Positions 44,943 through 53,051 of a stretch of DNA of 64,000 nt are shown piece by piece. The translations under genes were made by a program, and so were the position numbers. The stretch's first letter is position 1. Every line of letters starts with the position of its first letter. This DNA comes from JAGXLC01 sp041686375 (GTDB taxonomy: Bacteria > Bacteroidota > Bacteroidia > Bacteroidales > UBA12077), in contig JAWLEB010000013.1 in the NCBI GenBank assembly GCA_041686375.1, forward strand, positions 1 to 64,000. Direction: 5' to 3'. The notes beneath the pieces were generated by a model. That model was given only the letters and a program-made list of their open reading frames with translations, searched no databases and was not told the origin of the DNA.

Positions 44943-45812
44943 ATGGAATTTAGACCATCAGAATTAATTCTTAATAAAGATGGAAGCATTTTTCACCTTA
45001 AACTTAAACCCGGTGAAATAAGCAATTACATTTTATTAGTAGGAGATCAGAACAGAGTTGATCTTATAGCCGATTTTTTTGATTCTATTGAACTTACCAA
45101 ACATAACAGAGAATTTAAAACGGTAACGGGCATTTATAAAGACAAAAGAATAACAGTAATGTCCTCCGGAATCGGGACGGATAACATCGATATTGTTGTA
45201 AATGAACTGGATGCCATAAAAAATATAGATCTTGAAACCAGGGAAGTTAAAAAGCAACTTAAATCACTAAATCTAATCAGGATAGGAACATCCGGTGCTA
45301 TACAGGGTGATATTCCTGTAGGCTCATTTGTGCTGTCAGAAAAATCAGTAGGATTTGATAATTTACTGCACTTCTACGATATAAAAACAGGTAATGTAGC
45401 TATAACTGAAGCATTAAAAAAACACTTACTCTGGGAAAAAGAATTTCCGTTTCCTTACATTGTTGATGCCGGAAAAAATTTGTTCCAACACTTTGAAAAA
45501 ACCTCAAAATTTATTTCTGGCATAAACATTTCTTCTCCAGGCTTTTATGGACCACAAGGCAGAAAACTAAGAATTCCACTGGCTGACGAAGCACTAAATC
45601 AGAAAATTGAGAGTTTTGAGTATAATAAGAAAAGAATCACAAATTACGAGATGGAAAGCTCGGCTCTTTATAGTCTCTCAAAACATCTTGGCCACAACGC
45701 ATTAACAGTTTGTGCAATAATTTCAAACAGAATCAATAAAGATTTTGCCGGAAATTACAAACCAATCATAAGAAAATTAGTAAAAGAAGTATTGGAAATA
45801 ATTGTGAATTAA
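44943..45812 (+). CDS. udp: Nucleoside phosphorylase, uridine phosphorylase-like
   Basis: A 289-residue enzyme of the NP-I family that phosphorolyses a nucleoside to a base and ribose-1-phosphate. The SELILNKDGSIFHLKLKPGEI start, VGDQNRVDLIADFF, SSGIGTDNIDIVVNELDA and IRIGTSGAIQGDIPVGSFV segments match uridine phosphorylases of Bacteroidota. The C-terminal NYEMESSALYSLSK supplies the nucleobase- and sugar-binding Glu. ATG at 44943 fits that alignment better than TTG at 44889. It heads a tightly spaced plus-strand run with the SirB1-like gene and the WbpM-like gene. Confidence 0.88.
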   Translation: MEFRPSELILNKDGSIFHLKLKPGEISNYILLVGDQNRVDLIADFFDSIELTKHNREFKTVTGIYKDKRITVMSSGIGTDNIDIVVNELDAIKNIDLETREVKKQLKSLNLIRIGTSGAIQGDIPVGSFVLSEKSVGFDNLLHFYDIKTGNVAITEALKKHLLWEKEFPFPYIVDAGKNLFQHFEKTSKFISGINISSPGFYGPQGRKLRIPLADEALNQKIESFEYNKKRITNYEMESSALYSLSKHLGHNALTVCAIISNRINKDFAGNYKPIIRKLVKEVLEIIVN

Positions 45813-45819
45813 TGATCCT

Positions 45820-46689
45820 GTGAAAGATTTAACAAACAAAGACATAAAAGCTCTATTAAAACTAATAGACGACCCTGATGAAAATATCTACAACATTGTT
45901 CATGAGAAATTGATACATCAGGGTTCAAATATCATCCCAGCCCTGGAAAAAAGCTGGGAACACACCCTTGATACTAAAATACAAAACAGGCTTGAATATT
46001 TAATTCAGGAAATTCAACAAAATTCTACCAAATACAATTTAGAAAAATGGCTAACAGCAGAACCAAACGACCTTTTTAAAGGGGCCTTCCTGATTGCAAA
46101 ACACCAATATCCTGAATTAAGCTATGAGTATTATGACAAACTACTGGAAGAAATAGTAAAAGATATATGGATAGAAATCAATGAAAATCTTACGGCGCTT
46201 GAAAAAGTCAGAATAATAAACTATGTATTTTTTCAAATTTATAAATTCACTAACAACACAACCAATTTTTATGCCCCGCAAAATAACTATATAAATCATG
46301 TGATGGACACCAAAAAGGGAAATCCTATAACTTTAGGTATCCTGTATTCAACCCTTGCAAACCGTATGGATATTCCAATATATGGAGTGAACCTGCCTAA
46401 AAATTTCATTGTGGCTTATAAAAATAAATTCGCGCAAACTGAGGATCTAAACAACCAAGTTCTTTTTTACATTAATCCATTTAACCAGGGAACGATTCTT
46501 AGCAAAAAAGAACTTGACCATTTTATCAAAAAACAAGGACTCAAGCCTAAAAAGGAATATTATACACCTTGCAGTAATATTCAAACATTACAAAGATTAA
46601 TCAACAATTTAATGCATGCATATGATAAATTGGGTTATCCGGACAAAATAGAAGAGTTTAGTAAACTATACAACATTCTCTCAAAATAG
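45820..46689 (+). CDS. SirB1-like transglutaminase-fold protein
   Basis: A 289-residue protein with a helical N-terminus and a transglutaminase-like domain of the SirB1/Transglut_core2 type in the middle. The segment MDTKKGNPITLGILYSTLANRM, in which the usual active Cys is replaced as in other SirB1 proteins, and VNLPKNFIVAY are diagnostic. It is probably non-catalytic; the function in this group is poorly known. The start is GTG at 45820, seven bases after the phosphorylase stop, because no in-frame ATG exists nearby. It is part of the udp operon. Confidence 0.8.
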   Translation: MKDLTNKDIKALLKLIDDPDENIYNIVHEKLIHQGSNIIPALEKSWEHTLDTKIQNRLEYLIQEIQQNSTKYNLEKWLTAEPNDLFKGAFLIAKHQYPELSYEYYDKLLEEIVKDIWIEINENLTALEKVRIINYVFFQIYKFTNNTTNFYAPQNNYINHVMDTKKGNPITLGILYSTLANRMDIPIYGVNLPKNFIVAYKNKFAQTEDLNNQVLFYINPFNQGTILSKKELDHFIKKQGLKPKKEYYTPCSNIQTLQRLINNLMHAYDKLGYPDKIEEFSKLYNILSK

Positions 46690-46698
46690 CAGAAGGAA

Positions 46699-48648
46699 AT
46701 GACTAAAATAAAAAGTTTATCTTTTTTATTTCCGCCATCGTACATGCCTTGCTGGACAATATTTCTGATGGATTTACTCGTGTGTATGATTTCTATATCA
46801 TCTTCCTACCTGATTTTTGACAATTTTAACCAAATACATAGTGATATAGGGCTTGAATTCAGTTTGATACTAATTTTTGTCCTCTTCATACGTTCAATTA
46901 CTTTTATAATATTCAGAACATATGCAAACATTGTAAGGTATACAAGCGCCAAGGATACAGAACGAATTATTATCGTAGTTCTTGCGGGCAGTTTAATATT
47001 TTTATTTTTTAACCTTATCAGTTACTATTTCATAAATCATATATCCCTTATACCATACCCTATACTTATCACTGATTTTCTGTCCACTGTATTTCTGATG
47101 ACTTCGTTACGCCTAATTGTAAAATCCTTATATCATGAACTTTATAACCCAAATAAAAATAAAACAAACGTCGTTATTCTCGGAGCCGATGAATTTGGCG
47201 CCATTACAAAAAGAACCCTAGACAGGGATGCCGGCACCAAACACAAAGTAATCGCATTTTTTGATGATGATGAATCCAGAATCGGAAAAAACCTTGAAAA
47301 TATTACAATATACAGTATAAAAAACCTGTCATGTTTTTTAGAAAAATATAATGTTGAAAAATTAATTATTGCAAAGAAAAACATTGATCCCTCAATAAAA
47401 ACAAAAGTAATTGAGTACTCTATTGCAGCCAATGTTGCAGTTCTGTCAATTCCGAATATAAGCAAATGGATAAATGGCGAACTGAGCTTTAACCAGATCA
47501 GAAATATCAAAATTGAAGAACTATTGGAAAGAAAACCTATAATACTGGACGAAGAACAAATAAAAAGACAAATTCTCAATAAAATAATTTTGGTCACCGG
47601 CGCAGCAGGTTCGGTAGGCAGCGAAATCGTAAAACAGCTTATTCGCTATAAACCCAAAAAAATTATTCTCTTTGATCAGGCAGAAACTGCTTTGTACAAT
47701 CTTGAACTGGATCTATATGAACTATACCATTTCTATGATTTTGAAATTGTAGTTGGCAACCTTTCCGAGCAATCCAAACTCAATCATCTCTTCGAAACTT
47801 ATCATCCATCAATTGTATACCATTCAGCAGCATACAAGCATGTTCCTATGATGGAAAATAATCCGGCAGAAGCAGTGAAAACAAACATCATTGGAACAAA
47901 ATTACTGGCCTTAACTTCAGATGCTTACCATATAGAGCAATTTGTTATGATCTCTACTGACAAAGCTGTAAATCCCACCAACGTCATGGGCGCTTCGAAA
48001 AGAATTGCAGAAATGTTCATCCAATCTTTCAATAACCATAGTAATACTAACTTTGTCACTACACGGTTTGGGAATGTGTTGGGTTCCAACGGTTCTGTGA
48101 TACTGCGTTTTAAAAAACAAATTGATGCAGGGGGCCCGGTAACTATAACTCATCCGGAAATAACAAGGTATTTTATGACCATTCAGGAAGCATGCCAGCT
48201 TGTATTAGAGGCAGGAGCTATGAGCCAGGGAGGTGAAATATATATGTTTGATATGGGAGAGTCTGTAAAAATAATTGACCTTGCAAAGAAAATGATCTAT
48301 CTTTCAGGTTTAAAAATAGGAAAAGACATTCAGTTGCAATATACCGGACTCAGACCGGGAGAAAAACTCAAAGAAGAACTGTTGAATGATAATGAAAACT
48401 CTATCCCTACATATCATTCAAAGATTTTAATTGCAAAAGTGAGAAACAATCATTTTGAACAAATTCAAAGTGACATTAACGAATTAGAGATATTCACAAG
48501 TACGAATAATTATTCAAAGATTGTGAGAAAAATGAAAGAAATCGTCCCCGAATTTATCAGCCAGAATTCTATATTTGAAAAAATAGATCTGCAAATACAG
48601 AAAAAAAAACCACCAGCCAGTTATAAGTTTAAAAGTTTAAGAGACTAA
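46699..48648 (+). CDS. Membrane-bound nucleotide-sugar 4,6-dehydratase (WbpM/CapD family)
   Basis: A 649-residue protein with four N-terminal membrane helices (about 20-140), a first Rossmann-like region (VVILGADEFGA at 158-168), and a second SDR domain with VTGAAGSVGSEI (299-310). The catalytic motif reads MISTDKAVNPTNVMGASKR: the usual Tyr of Y-x3-K is replaced by Met430, with Lys434, and Ser419 nearby. This Ser-Met-Lys triad is known for WbpM-type UDP-GlcNAc 4,6-dehydratases, which supply sugars for lipopolysaccharide and capsule. It is the third gene of the udp run, ten bases after the SirB1-like gene, and it converges with the acetyltransferase gene. Confidence 0.9.
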   Translation: MTKIKSLSFLFPPSYMPCWTIFLMDLLVCMISISSSYLIFDNFNQIHSDIGLEFSLILIFVLFIRSITFIIFRTYANIVRYTSAKDTERIIIVVLAGSLIFLFFNLISYYFINHISLIPYPILITDFLSTVFLMTSLRLIVKSLYHELYNPNKNKTNVVILGADEFGAITKRTLDRDAGTKHKVIAFFDDDESRIGKNLENITIYSIKNLSCFLEKYNVEKLIIAKKNIDPSIKTKVIEYSIAANVAVLSIPNISKWINGELSFNQIRNIKIEELLERKPIILDEEQIKRQILNKIILVTGAAGSVGSEIVKQLIRYKPKKIILFDQAETALYNLELDLYELYHFYDFEIVVGNLSEQSKLNHLFETYHPSIVYHSAAYKHVPMMENNPAEAVKTNIIGTKLLALTSDAYHIEQFVMISTDKAVNPTNVMGASKRIAEMFIQSFNNHSNTNFVTTRFGNVLGSNGSVILRFKKQIDAGGPVTITHPEITRYFMTIQEACQLVLEAGAMSQGGEIYMFDMGESVKIIDLAKKMIYLSGLKIGKDIQLQYTGLRPGEKLKEELLNDNENSIPTYHSKILIAKVRNNHFEQIQSDINELEIFTSTNNYSKIVRKMKEIVPEFISQNSIFEKIDLQIQKKKPPASYKFKSLRD

Positions 48649-48661
48649 GAATTTAACAGTG

Positions 48662-49237
48662 TCAGATAAGCTTATGTACTTCGCCATCTTCATCAAGTAT
48701 ATATTTATCATGACTTTCAGGACAAAAAGCAATATTCTCTTCATCAAATACCAGGCGGTGTCCGTATTCACTCATCCACCCTGCTTGTCGTCCGGGATTG
48801 CCCAGTATCAACGCATAGGGTTTAACATCTTTAGTAACAACAGCTCCTGCACCAATAAAGGCATATGCACCTATGGTGTTTCCACAAATAACTGTGACAT
48901 TTGCACCTATTGAAGCCCCTTTTTTAACAAGCGTTTGCTCATATTTACCTCTTCGCACTATTTCACTGCGTGGATTAGAAATATTTGTAAACACCATTGA
49001 GGGTCCCAGAAATACATCATCTTCGCAAATGACTCCCGTATAAATTGATACATTATTCTGTACTTTCACATTATTCCCCAGGATAACATCGGGTGCAACA
49101 ACAACATTCTGTCCGAGGTTACATTTCTGGCCAATTTTGGCGCGCGGCATTATATGAGAAAAGTGCCATATTTTAGTGCCTTCGCCAATTGTACATCCTT
49201 CGTCAATAACTGCAGTCTCGTGTGCAAAATATTCCAT
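48662..49237 (-). CDS. WbpD-like left-handed beta-helix N-acetyltransferase
   Basis: A 191-residue acyltransferase with hexapeptide repeats that fold into a left-handed parallel beta-helix (IGEGTKIWHFSHIMPRA, IGQKCNLGQNVVVAPD). The segment SIYTGVICEDDVFLGPSMVFTN fits WbpD-type enzymes, which acetylate UDP-2-acetamido-3-amino sugars in O-antigen synthesis. It lies 11 bases downstream of the WbpE-like aminotransferase gene, which makes its substrate, so the two form an operon. Its stop lies 13 bases from the convergent dehydratase gene. Confidence 0.88.
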   Translation of the reverse strand: MEYFAHETAVIDEGCTIGEGTKIWHFSHIMPRAKIGQKCNLGQNVVVAPDVILGNNVKVQNNVSIYTGVICEDDVFLGPSMVFTNISNPRSEIVRRGKYEQTLVKKGASIGANVTVICGNTIGAYAFIGAGAVVTKDVKPYALILGNPGRQAGWMSEYGHRLVFDEENIAFCPESHDKYILDEDGEVHKLI

Positions 49238-49248
49238 AATTCAGATTA

Positions 49249-50376
49249 TTAATTAAAAAATTCATGAATTGCTTCTGTTATGTATGCCAATTGTTCCACA
49301 TCAAGTTCAGTGTGCATGGGTAAAGAAAGAACAGTTTCAGCAAGCTGCTTTGAAACCGCTAATTCTGTTTGTTCATTTTTTTCATCCATATAAGCTTCCT
49401 GCAAATGCATTGGTACAGGATAATAAATCATGGATGGAATAGCTCTTTCTTTAAGATATTGTTTTAAAGTATCCCGAATTTCTTTATTCTGCAAAGTTAT
49501 GGTATACTGATGAAAAATATGGGTAGAATAAGCTGTTCGCAGAGGAACTTTAACTTCGTTAATATTTGCCAACATTTTGTCATAATAATCAGCGGCCCAA
49601 CGTCTTCTCCTGTTGTATTCATCCAGGTATTTCAGCTTAACATCAAGTATTGCAGCCTGAAGTGTATCCAGTCGTGAATTTACACCAACTTCAGAATGGT
49701 AATATTTCTTTTCCGAACCATGATTGGCAATTGATTTTATTTTGCCAGCTAAATCAGCATTATTTGTATAAATGGCCCCACCATCTCCAAAACATCCAAG
49801 ATTTTTTGATGGAAAAAAAGACGTGCACCCAATATCTCCTAATGTACCGGCTTTCCCTGACAAATCACCTCTACTAAAATCCGACCCGATAGCCTGGGCT
49901 GTATCTTCAATAACAGCCAACCCATATTTCTCAGCCAGTGCATTAATTTCATACATATCAACACATTGCCCAAACAAGTGAACCGGAACAATGGCTTTTG
50001 TTTTTTTTGTAATGGCGTTTTCAATTTTTTGAATATTAATTAAAAAGGTATCTTTATCCACATCAACCAAAACCGGTTTTAATCCCAGAAGCTTAACAAC
50101 TTCAACGGTAGAAATGAAAGTAAAATCCGGTGTAATTACCTCATCACCGGGTTTCAAATCCAATGCCATCAAGGCAATTTGCAGGGCATCTGTTCCATTA
50201 GCACAAGGAATAGCATGTTCTGCGCTCAAATATTCAGATAAATTGTCAGCGAAGTCTTTTACCTGAGGTCCGTTAATAAATGCTGTAGAATCTATAACTC
50301 CTTGAATTGCATTGTCCACCTCAGATTTAATATTTTGATACTGAGCATGGAGATCAACCATCTGTATTTTACGCAT
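49249..50376 (-). CDS. DegT/DnrJ/EryC1/StrS-family sugar aminotransferase (WbpE-like)
   Basis: A 375-residue PLP aminotransferase. Lys191 in FFPSKNLGCFGDGG holds the cofactor, and the N-terminal VDLHAQYQ and CANGTDALQIALMALDLKPGDEVITPDFTF blocks are typical of the family. The IEDTAQAIGS motif supplies the Asp that binds the pyridine ring. WbpE-type members transfer an amino group to a UDP-3-keto-GlcNAc acid. It is upstream of, and co-transcribed with, the WbpD-like gene. No WbpA/WbpB-like dehydrogenases are in the window, so the rest of the pathway lies elsewhere. Confidence 0.9.
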   Translation of the reverse strand: MRKIQMVDLHAQYQNIKSEVDNAIQGVIDSTAFINGPQVKDFADNLSEYLSAEHAIPCANGTDALQIALMALDLKPGDEVITPDFTFISTVEVVKLLGLKPVLVDVDKDTFLINIQKIENAITKKTKAIVPVHLFGQCVDMYEINALAEKYGLAVIEDTAQAIGSDFSRGDLSGKAGTLGDIGCTSFFPSKNLGCFGDGGAIYTNNADLAGKIKSIANHGSEKKYYHSEVGVNSRLDTLQAAILDVKLKYLDEYNRRRRWAADYYDKMLANINEVKVPLRTAYSTHIFHQYTITLQNKEIRDTLKQYLKERAIPSMIYYPVPMHLQEAYMDEKNEQTELAVSKQLAETVLSLPMHTELDVEQLAYITEAIHEFFN

Positions 50377-50454
50377 ATCGACCTTGTTTACGGTATTAAT
50401 AACTATTTTATCATGGACGTATCACCAGCAAAAATAGCAAGAAGTGTCCAAATA

Positions 50455-50490
50455 AAAAACGGGTCGTTGAATATATGACCCGTTTTTTTC
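50455..50490 (-). terminator. Rho-independent terminator of rny
   Basis: AAAAACGGGTC pairs with GACCCGTTTTT across an 11-base loop. Read on the minus strand, the A run after the stem becomes a T run. It follows the rny stop and precedes the aminotransferase gene. Confidence 0.85.
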
Positions 50491-50512
50491 AATTACTTAA
50501 TAAGAAGTAATG

Positions 50513-52084
50513 TTATTTTGCATAATTAACTGCTCTTTTTTCTCTGATGACGGTTACTTTAACCTGTCCGGGATATGTCATTTGATTTTCAATATGCTTG
50601 GAGATATCGTATGATAATTTTTCAGCATCTGTATCGCTAACATTATCACTTCCTACGATTACTCTCAGTTCTCTTCCTGCCTGAATAGCGTATGTTTTAG
50701 TAACGCCTTCAAAAGATAATGCCAATTCCTCAAGATCACGCAAGCGCTGAATATAGGACTCAACAGCCTCTCTTCTGGCTCCCGGGCGTGCACCTGAAAT
50801 TGCATCACAAACCTGAACGACTGGTGCAATCAAGCTGGACATCTCTGTTTCTTCATGGTGTGATCCAATTGCATTGCATACATCGGGTTTTTCTTTATAT
50901 TTCTCAGCTAGTTTCATCCCCAGTAATGCATGTGGCAATTCCGGCTCATCATCAGGCACCTTACCAATGTCATGGAGTAAACCCGCTCTCTTAGCCAATT
51001 TAGGATTAAGACCCAGTTCACTTGCCATAATAGCAGACAGGTTAGCAACTTCCCTGGAGTGTTGCAATAGATTTTGTCCATAAGATGAACGATACTTCAT
51101 TTTTCCTATCAAACGAATCAGTTCAGGGTGTAACCCATGAATTCCCAAATCTATTGCAGTTTTCTTACCAACATCATTAATCTCCTCCTCCACCTGTTTC
51201 TGAGTTTTGTTAACAATTTCCTCAATACGTGCCGGGTGAATACGCCCATCAGTAACCAGTTGATGGAGTGATAATCTTGCTACCTCACGTCGTATTGGGT
51301 CAAACGCTGATAAAGTGATAGCTTCAGGAGTATCATCAACAATTATTTCAACGCCAGTAGCAGCTTCCAGGGCGCGAATATTACGACCCTCTCTTCCGAT
51401 AATTCGGCCCTTAATTTCATCATTATCAATATTAAACACTGTAATAGCGTTTTCTATAGTAGTTTCCGCCGCAACTCTTTGAACTGTCTGAATCACAATC
51501 CGTTTTGCCTCTTTGTTGGCATTCATTTTAGCTTCCTCTACAATTTCATTCATTGTAGACATAGCTTCAGATTTTGCTTCAGCTTTCAGGGATTCAATAA
51601 GCTGATTTTTTGCCTCTGTAGCAGACATTCCTGAAATGGTTTCCAATTGCTCAACGTGTTGCTTATGTAGTTTATCAAGTTCCTCATTCTTTTTTTCAAC
51701 CACTTCTATCTGCGTATGCAGATTTTCTCTTATTGCATCAAGTTCTTTTCTTTTTCTTTCTGTCTCTTCCATTTTTTGAGACAGGGTGTTTTCTTTTTGC
51801 TTGATTTTGTTCTCAGCGGCCTGTACCTTATTGGTTCTTTCATTAATGTGTTTTTCATGTTCTGACTTTAATTGGAGGAACTTTTCTTTAGCCTGAAGGA
51901 TTTTATCCTTTTTTATTACTTCCCCTTCAGATTTTGCATCTTCAATAATTTCATCCCTTTTCTTTTTTAAAGCCGTTTGCCAGATATAATAGGACAAAAA
52001 ACCGCCACCTACAAAAGCTGCTATACCAACAATAAAATTAATGGTTAAGGGTGATAATGTCCCGAATATTTGTGTTGTTATCAT
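50513..52084 (-). CDS. rny: Ribonuclease Y
   Basis: A 523-residue membrane-anchored endoribonuclease that starts mRNA decay. It has an N-terminal membrane helix (about 10-32), a long coiled coil (about 35-190), a KH domain with the IKGRIIGREGRNIRALE motif, and a C-terminal HD domain (RAGLLHDIGKVPDDE) whose His-Asp pair binds the metal. The order and length match RNase Y well. It lies 29 bases downstream of the 6S RNA gene on the same strand. Confidence 0.96.
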   Translation of the reverse strand: MITTQIFGTLSPLTINFIVGIAAFVGGGFLSYYIWQTALKKKRDEIIEDAKSEGEVIKKDKILQAKEKFLQLKSEHEKHINERTNKVQAAENKIKQKENTLSQKMEETERKRKELDAIRENLHTQIEVVEKKNEELDKLHKQHVEQLETISGMSATEAKNQLIESLKAEAKSEAMSTMNEIVEEAKMNANKEAKRIVIQTVQRVAAETTIENAITVFNIDNDEIKGRIIGREGRNIRALEAATGVEIIVDDTPEAITLSAFDPIRREVARLSLHQLVTDGRIHPARIEEIVNKTQKQVEEEINDVGKKTAIDLGIHGLHPELIRLIGKMKYRSSYGQNLLQHSREVANLSAIMASELGLNPKLAKRAGLLHDIGKVPDDEPELPHALLGMKLAEKYKEKPDVCNAIGSHHEETEMSSLIAPVVQVCDAISGARPGARREAVESYIQRLRDLEELALSFEGVTKTYAIQAGRELRVIVGSDNVSDTDAEKLSYDISKHIENQMTYPGQVKVTVIREKRAVNYAK

Positions 52085-52113
52085 AGTTATCTATTTTTTG
52101 TATATATATATAT

Positions 52114-52318
52114 TAAAAAAGCCCGCATAATTTTCCCTAATGCTGTGAAGAACCCCTGTGTTAACATGGGTGAAGCTGCTATTTGAGGTCGACCTTCCCC
52201 TGTCCCGTTATTAACGGGAATCCGATTTCTCGGAATGGGGCCTGCTCTAACTCAAACAAGCTTGGCTTCAATTGGATAAGTGTTGAGTTTTCCAGCCATT
52301 AAGGGACTATGCGGGCAT
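52114..52318 (-). ncRNA. ssrS: 6S RNA (Bacteroidota type)
   Basis: The minus strand between zapA and rny gives an RNA of about 200 bases. A closing stem pairs GCCCGCATA with TATGCGGGC (52121-52129 with 52308-52316). A second block pairs CCCTTAATG with CATTAGGG, and a run of six T residues follows the 3' arm. A central open region, a 5' side hairpin (ACTCAA...TTGAGT) and an apical CCCGTTAATAACGGG hairpin fit the 6S layout that mimics an open promoter and sequesters RNA polymerase. The position next to zapA matches 6S RNA in many bacteria. Confidence 0.78.
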
Positions 52319-52337
52319 TATCTTTATGTAAAGAACA

Positions 52338-52631
52338 TTAGTATTTTTGCAAAATCTCGTCTAACTCTTCATTAATCTCTTGCAATTCTTCCAGTATCGG
52401 TGCTTGATTCGCCTGATCTTCAACTTCCAGATATTTAATTACAAACTGCAATGCAGCCATCGCCAAAAAATCCTGATTATCCTTATCAATATAACGTTGC
52501 TTATATTGCAATATTTTCTCATTAATCATTCTCCCTGCGCTTCTTATCCTTTCTTCATCTTTGACATCGATTTTCAAAGGATAATACCTATCTGCAAGAT
52601 TCAATTTTATGGACAACTTTTCTTCTGCCAT
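52338..52631 (-). CDS. zapA: ZapA, FtsZ-associated division protein
   Basis: A 97-residue protein that bundles FtsZ filaments at the Z-ring. The N-terminal LSIKLNLADRYYPLKIDVKD fits ZapA of Bacteroidota, and a C-terminal coiled coil (about 60-95) supports dimer and tetramer formation. ATG at 52631 is preferred over TTG at 52667, which would overlap the upstream coiled-coil gene by 25 bases. It is downstream of the coiled-coil gene and upstream of the 6S RNA. Confidence 0.92.
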   Translation of the reverse strand: MAEEKLSIKLNLADRYYPLKIDVKDEERIRSAGRMINEKILQYKQRYIDKDNQDFLAMAALQFVIKYLEVEDQANQAPILEELQEINEELDEILQKY

Positions 52632-52642
52632 ATCTAACAATT

Positions 52643-52933
52643 CTACTTGTTTAAAAGAGCTATACAATTGTCAATTTCCCGCACAATCCTGTTAATCTTT
52701 ATCTTGGCATCATGAGCTGAATCGACTGATGCCAAACTTTTTGCCAATTCCAACTTTGTATATTGTTCTTTTAAGTTGGAATATTCAGCTTCCTTTTGCT
52801 TTAACTGATCTTTCAGTTTTTTATTATCATTATGAAGACGAAGATTTTCTTTTTTTGAATCTTTATATAATTCAATGAGCTGTTTTGTCTTGCGTTTTAA
52901 CTCATTGACCGTATTTAAATATTCTTCCTCCAT
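52643..52933 (-). CDS. Small coiled-coil protein upstream of zapA (ZapB-like)
   Basis: A 96-residue protein that is nearly one long coiled coil (about 5-75), with heptad-rich sequences such as NDNKKLKDQLKQKEAEYSN. A small C-terminal segment (RIVREIDNCIALLNK) follows. It lies just upstream of zapA in an apparent operon. By size, fold and position it resembles ZapB-like division proteins, but the sequence match is not decisive, so a division role is an inference. Confidence 0.72.
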   Translation of the reverse strand: MEEEYLNTVNELKRKTKQLIELYKDSKKENLRLHNDNKKLKDQLKQKEAEYSNLKEQYTKLELAKSLASVDSAHDAKIKINRIVREIDNCIALLNK

Positions 52934-52954
52934 GCTTCATTCTGATTATACATA

Positions 52955-52962
52955 CAAAAATA
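52955..52962 (-). promoter_or_regulatory. Candidate -7 box (TAnnTTTG) of the zapB-like/zapA operon
   Basis: On the minus strand TATTTTTG ends 21 bases before the ATG of the coiled-coil gene. It probably drives the coiled-coil gene, zapA and perhaps the 6S RNA and rny. Confidence 0.42.
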
Positions 52963-53024
52963 ATACAGGTTTTGTAAATAAAAAAATAAACCATCCTCTT
53001 TTTTAAACAGTTGGTAAAATATAT

Positions 53025-53032
53025 TAGATTTG
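53025..53032 (+). promoter_or_regulatory. Candidate -7 box (TAnnTTTG) for the M23 peptidase gene
   Basis: TAGATTTG ends 19 bases before the ATG at 53052. A TTT element lies about 20 bases upstream. It is back-to-back with the minus-strand box at 52955. Confidence 0.45.
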
Positions 53033-53051
53033 TCGTCTAAAATCAAAAACA

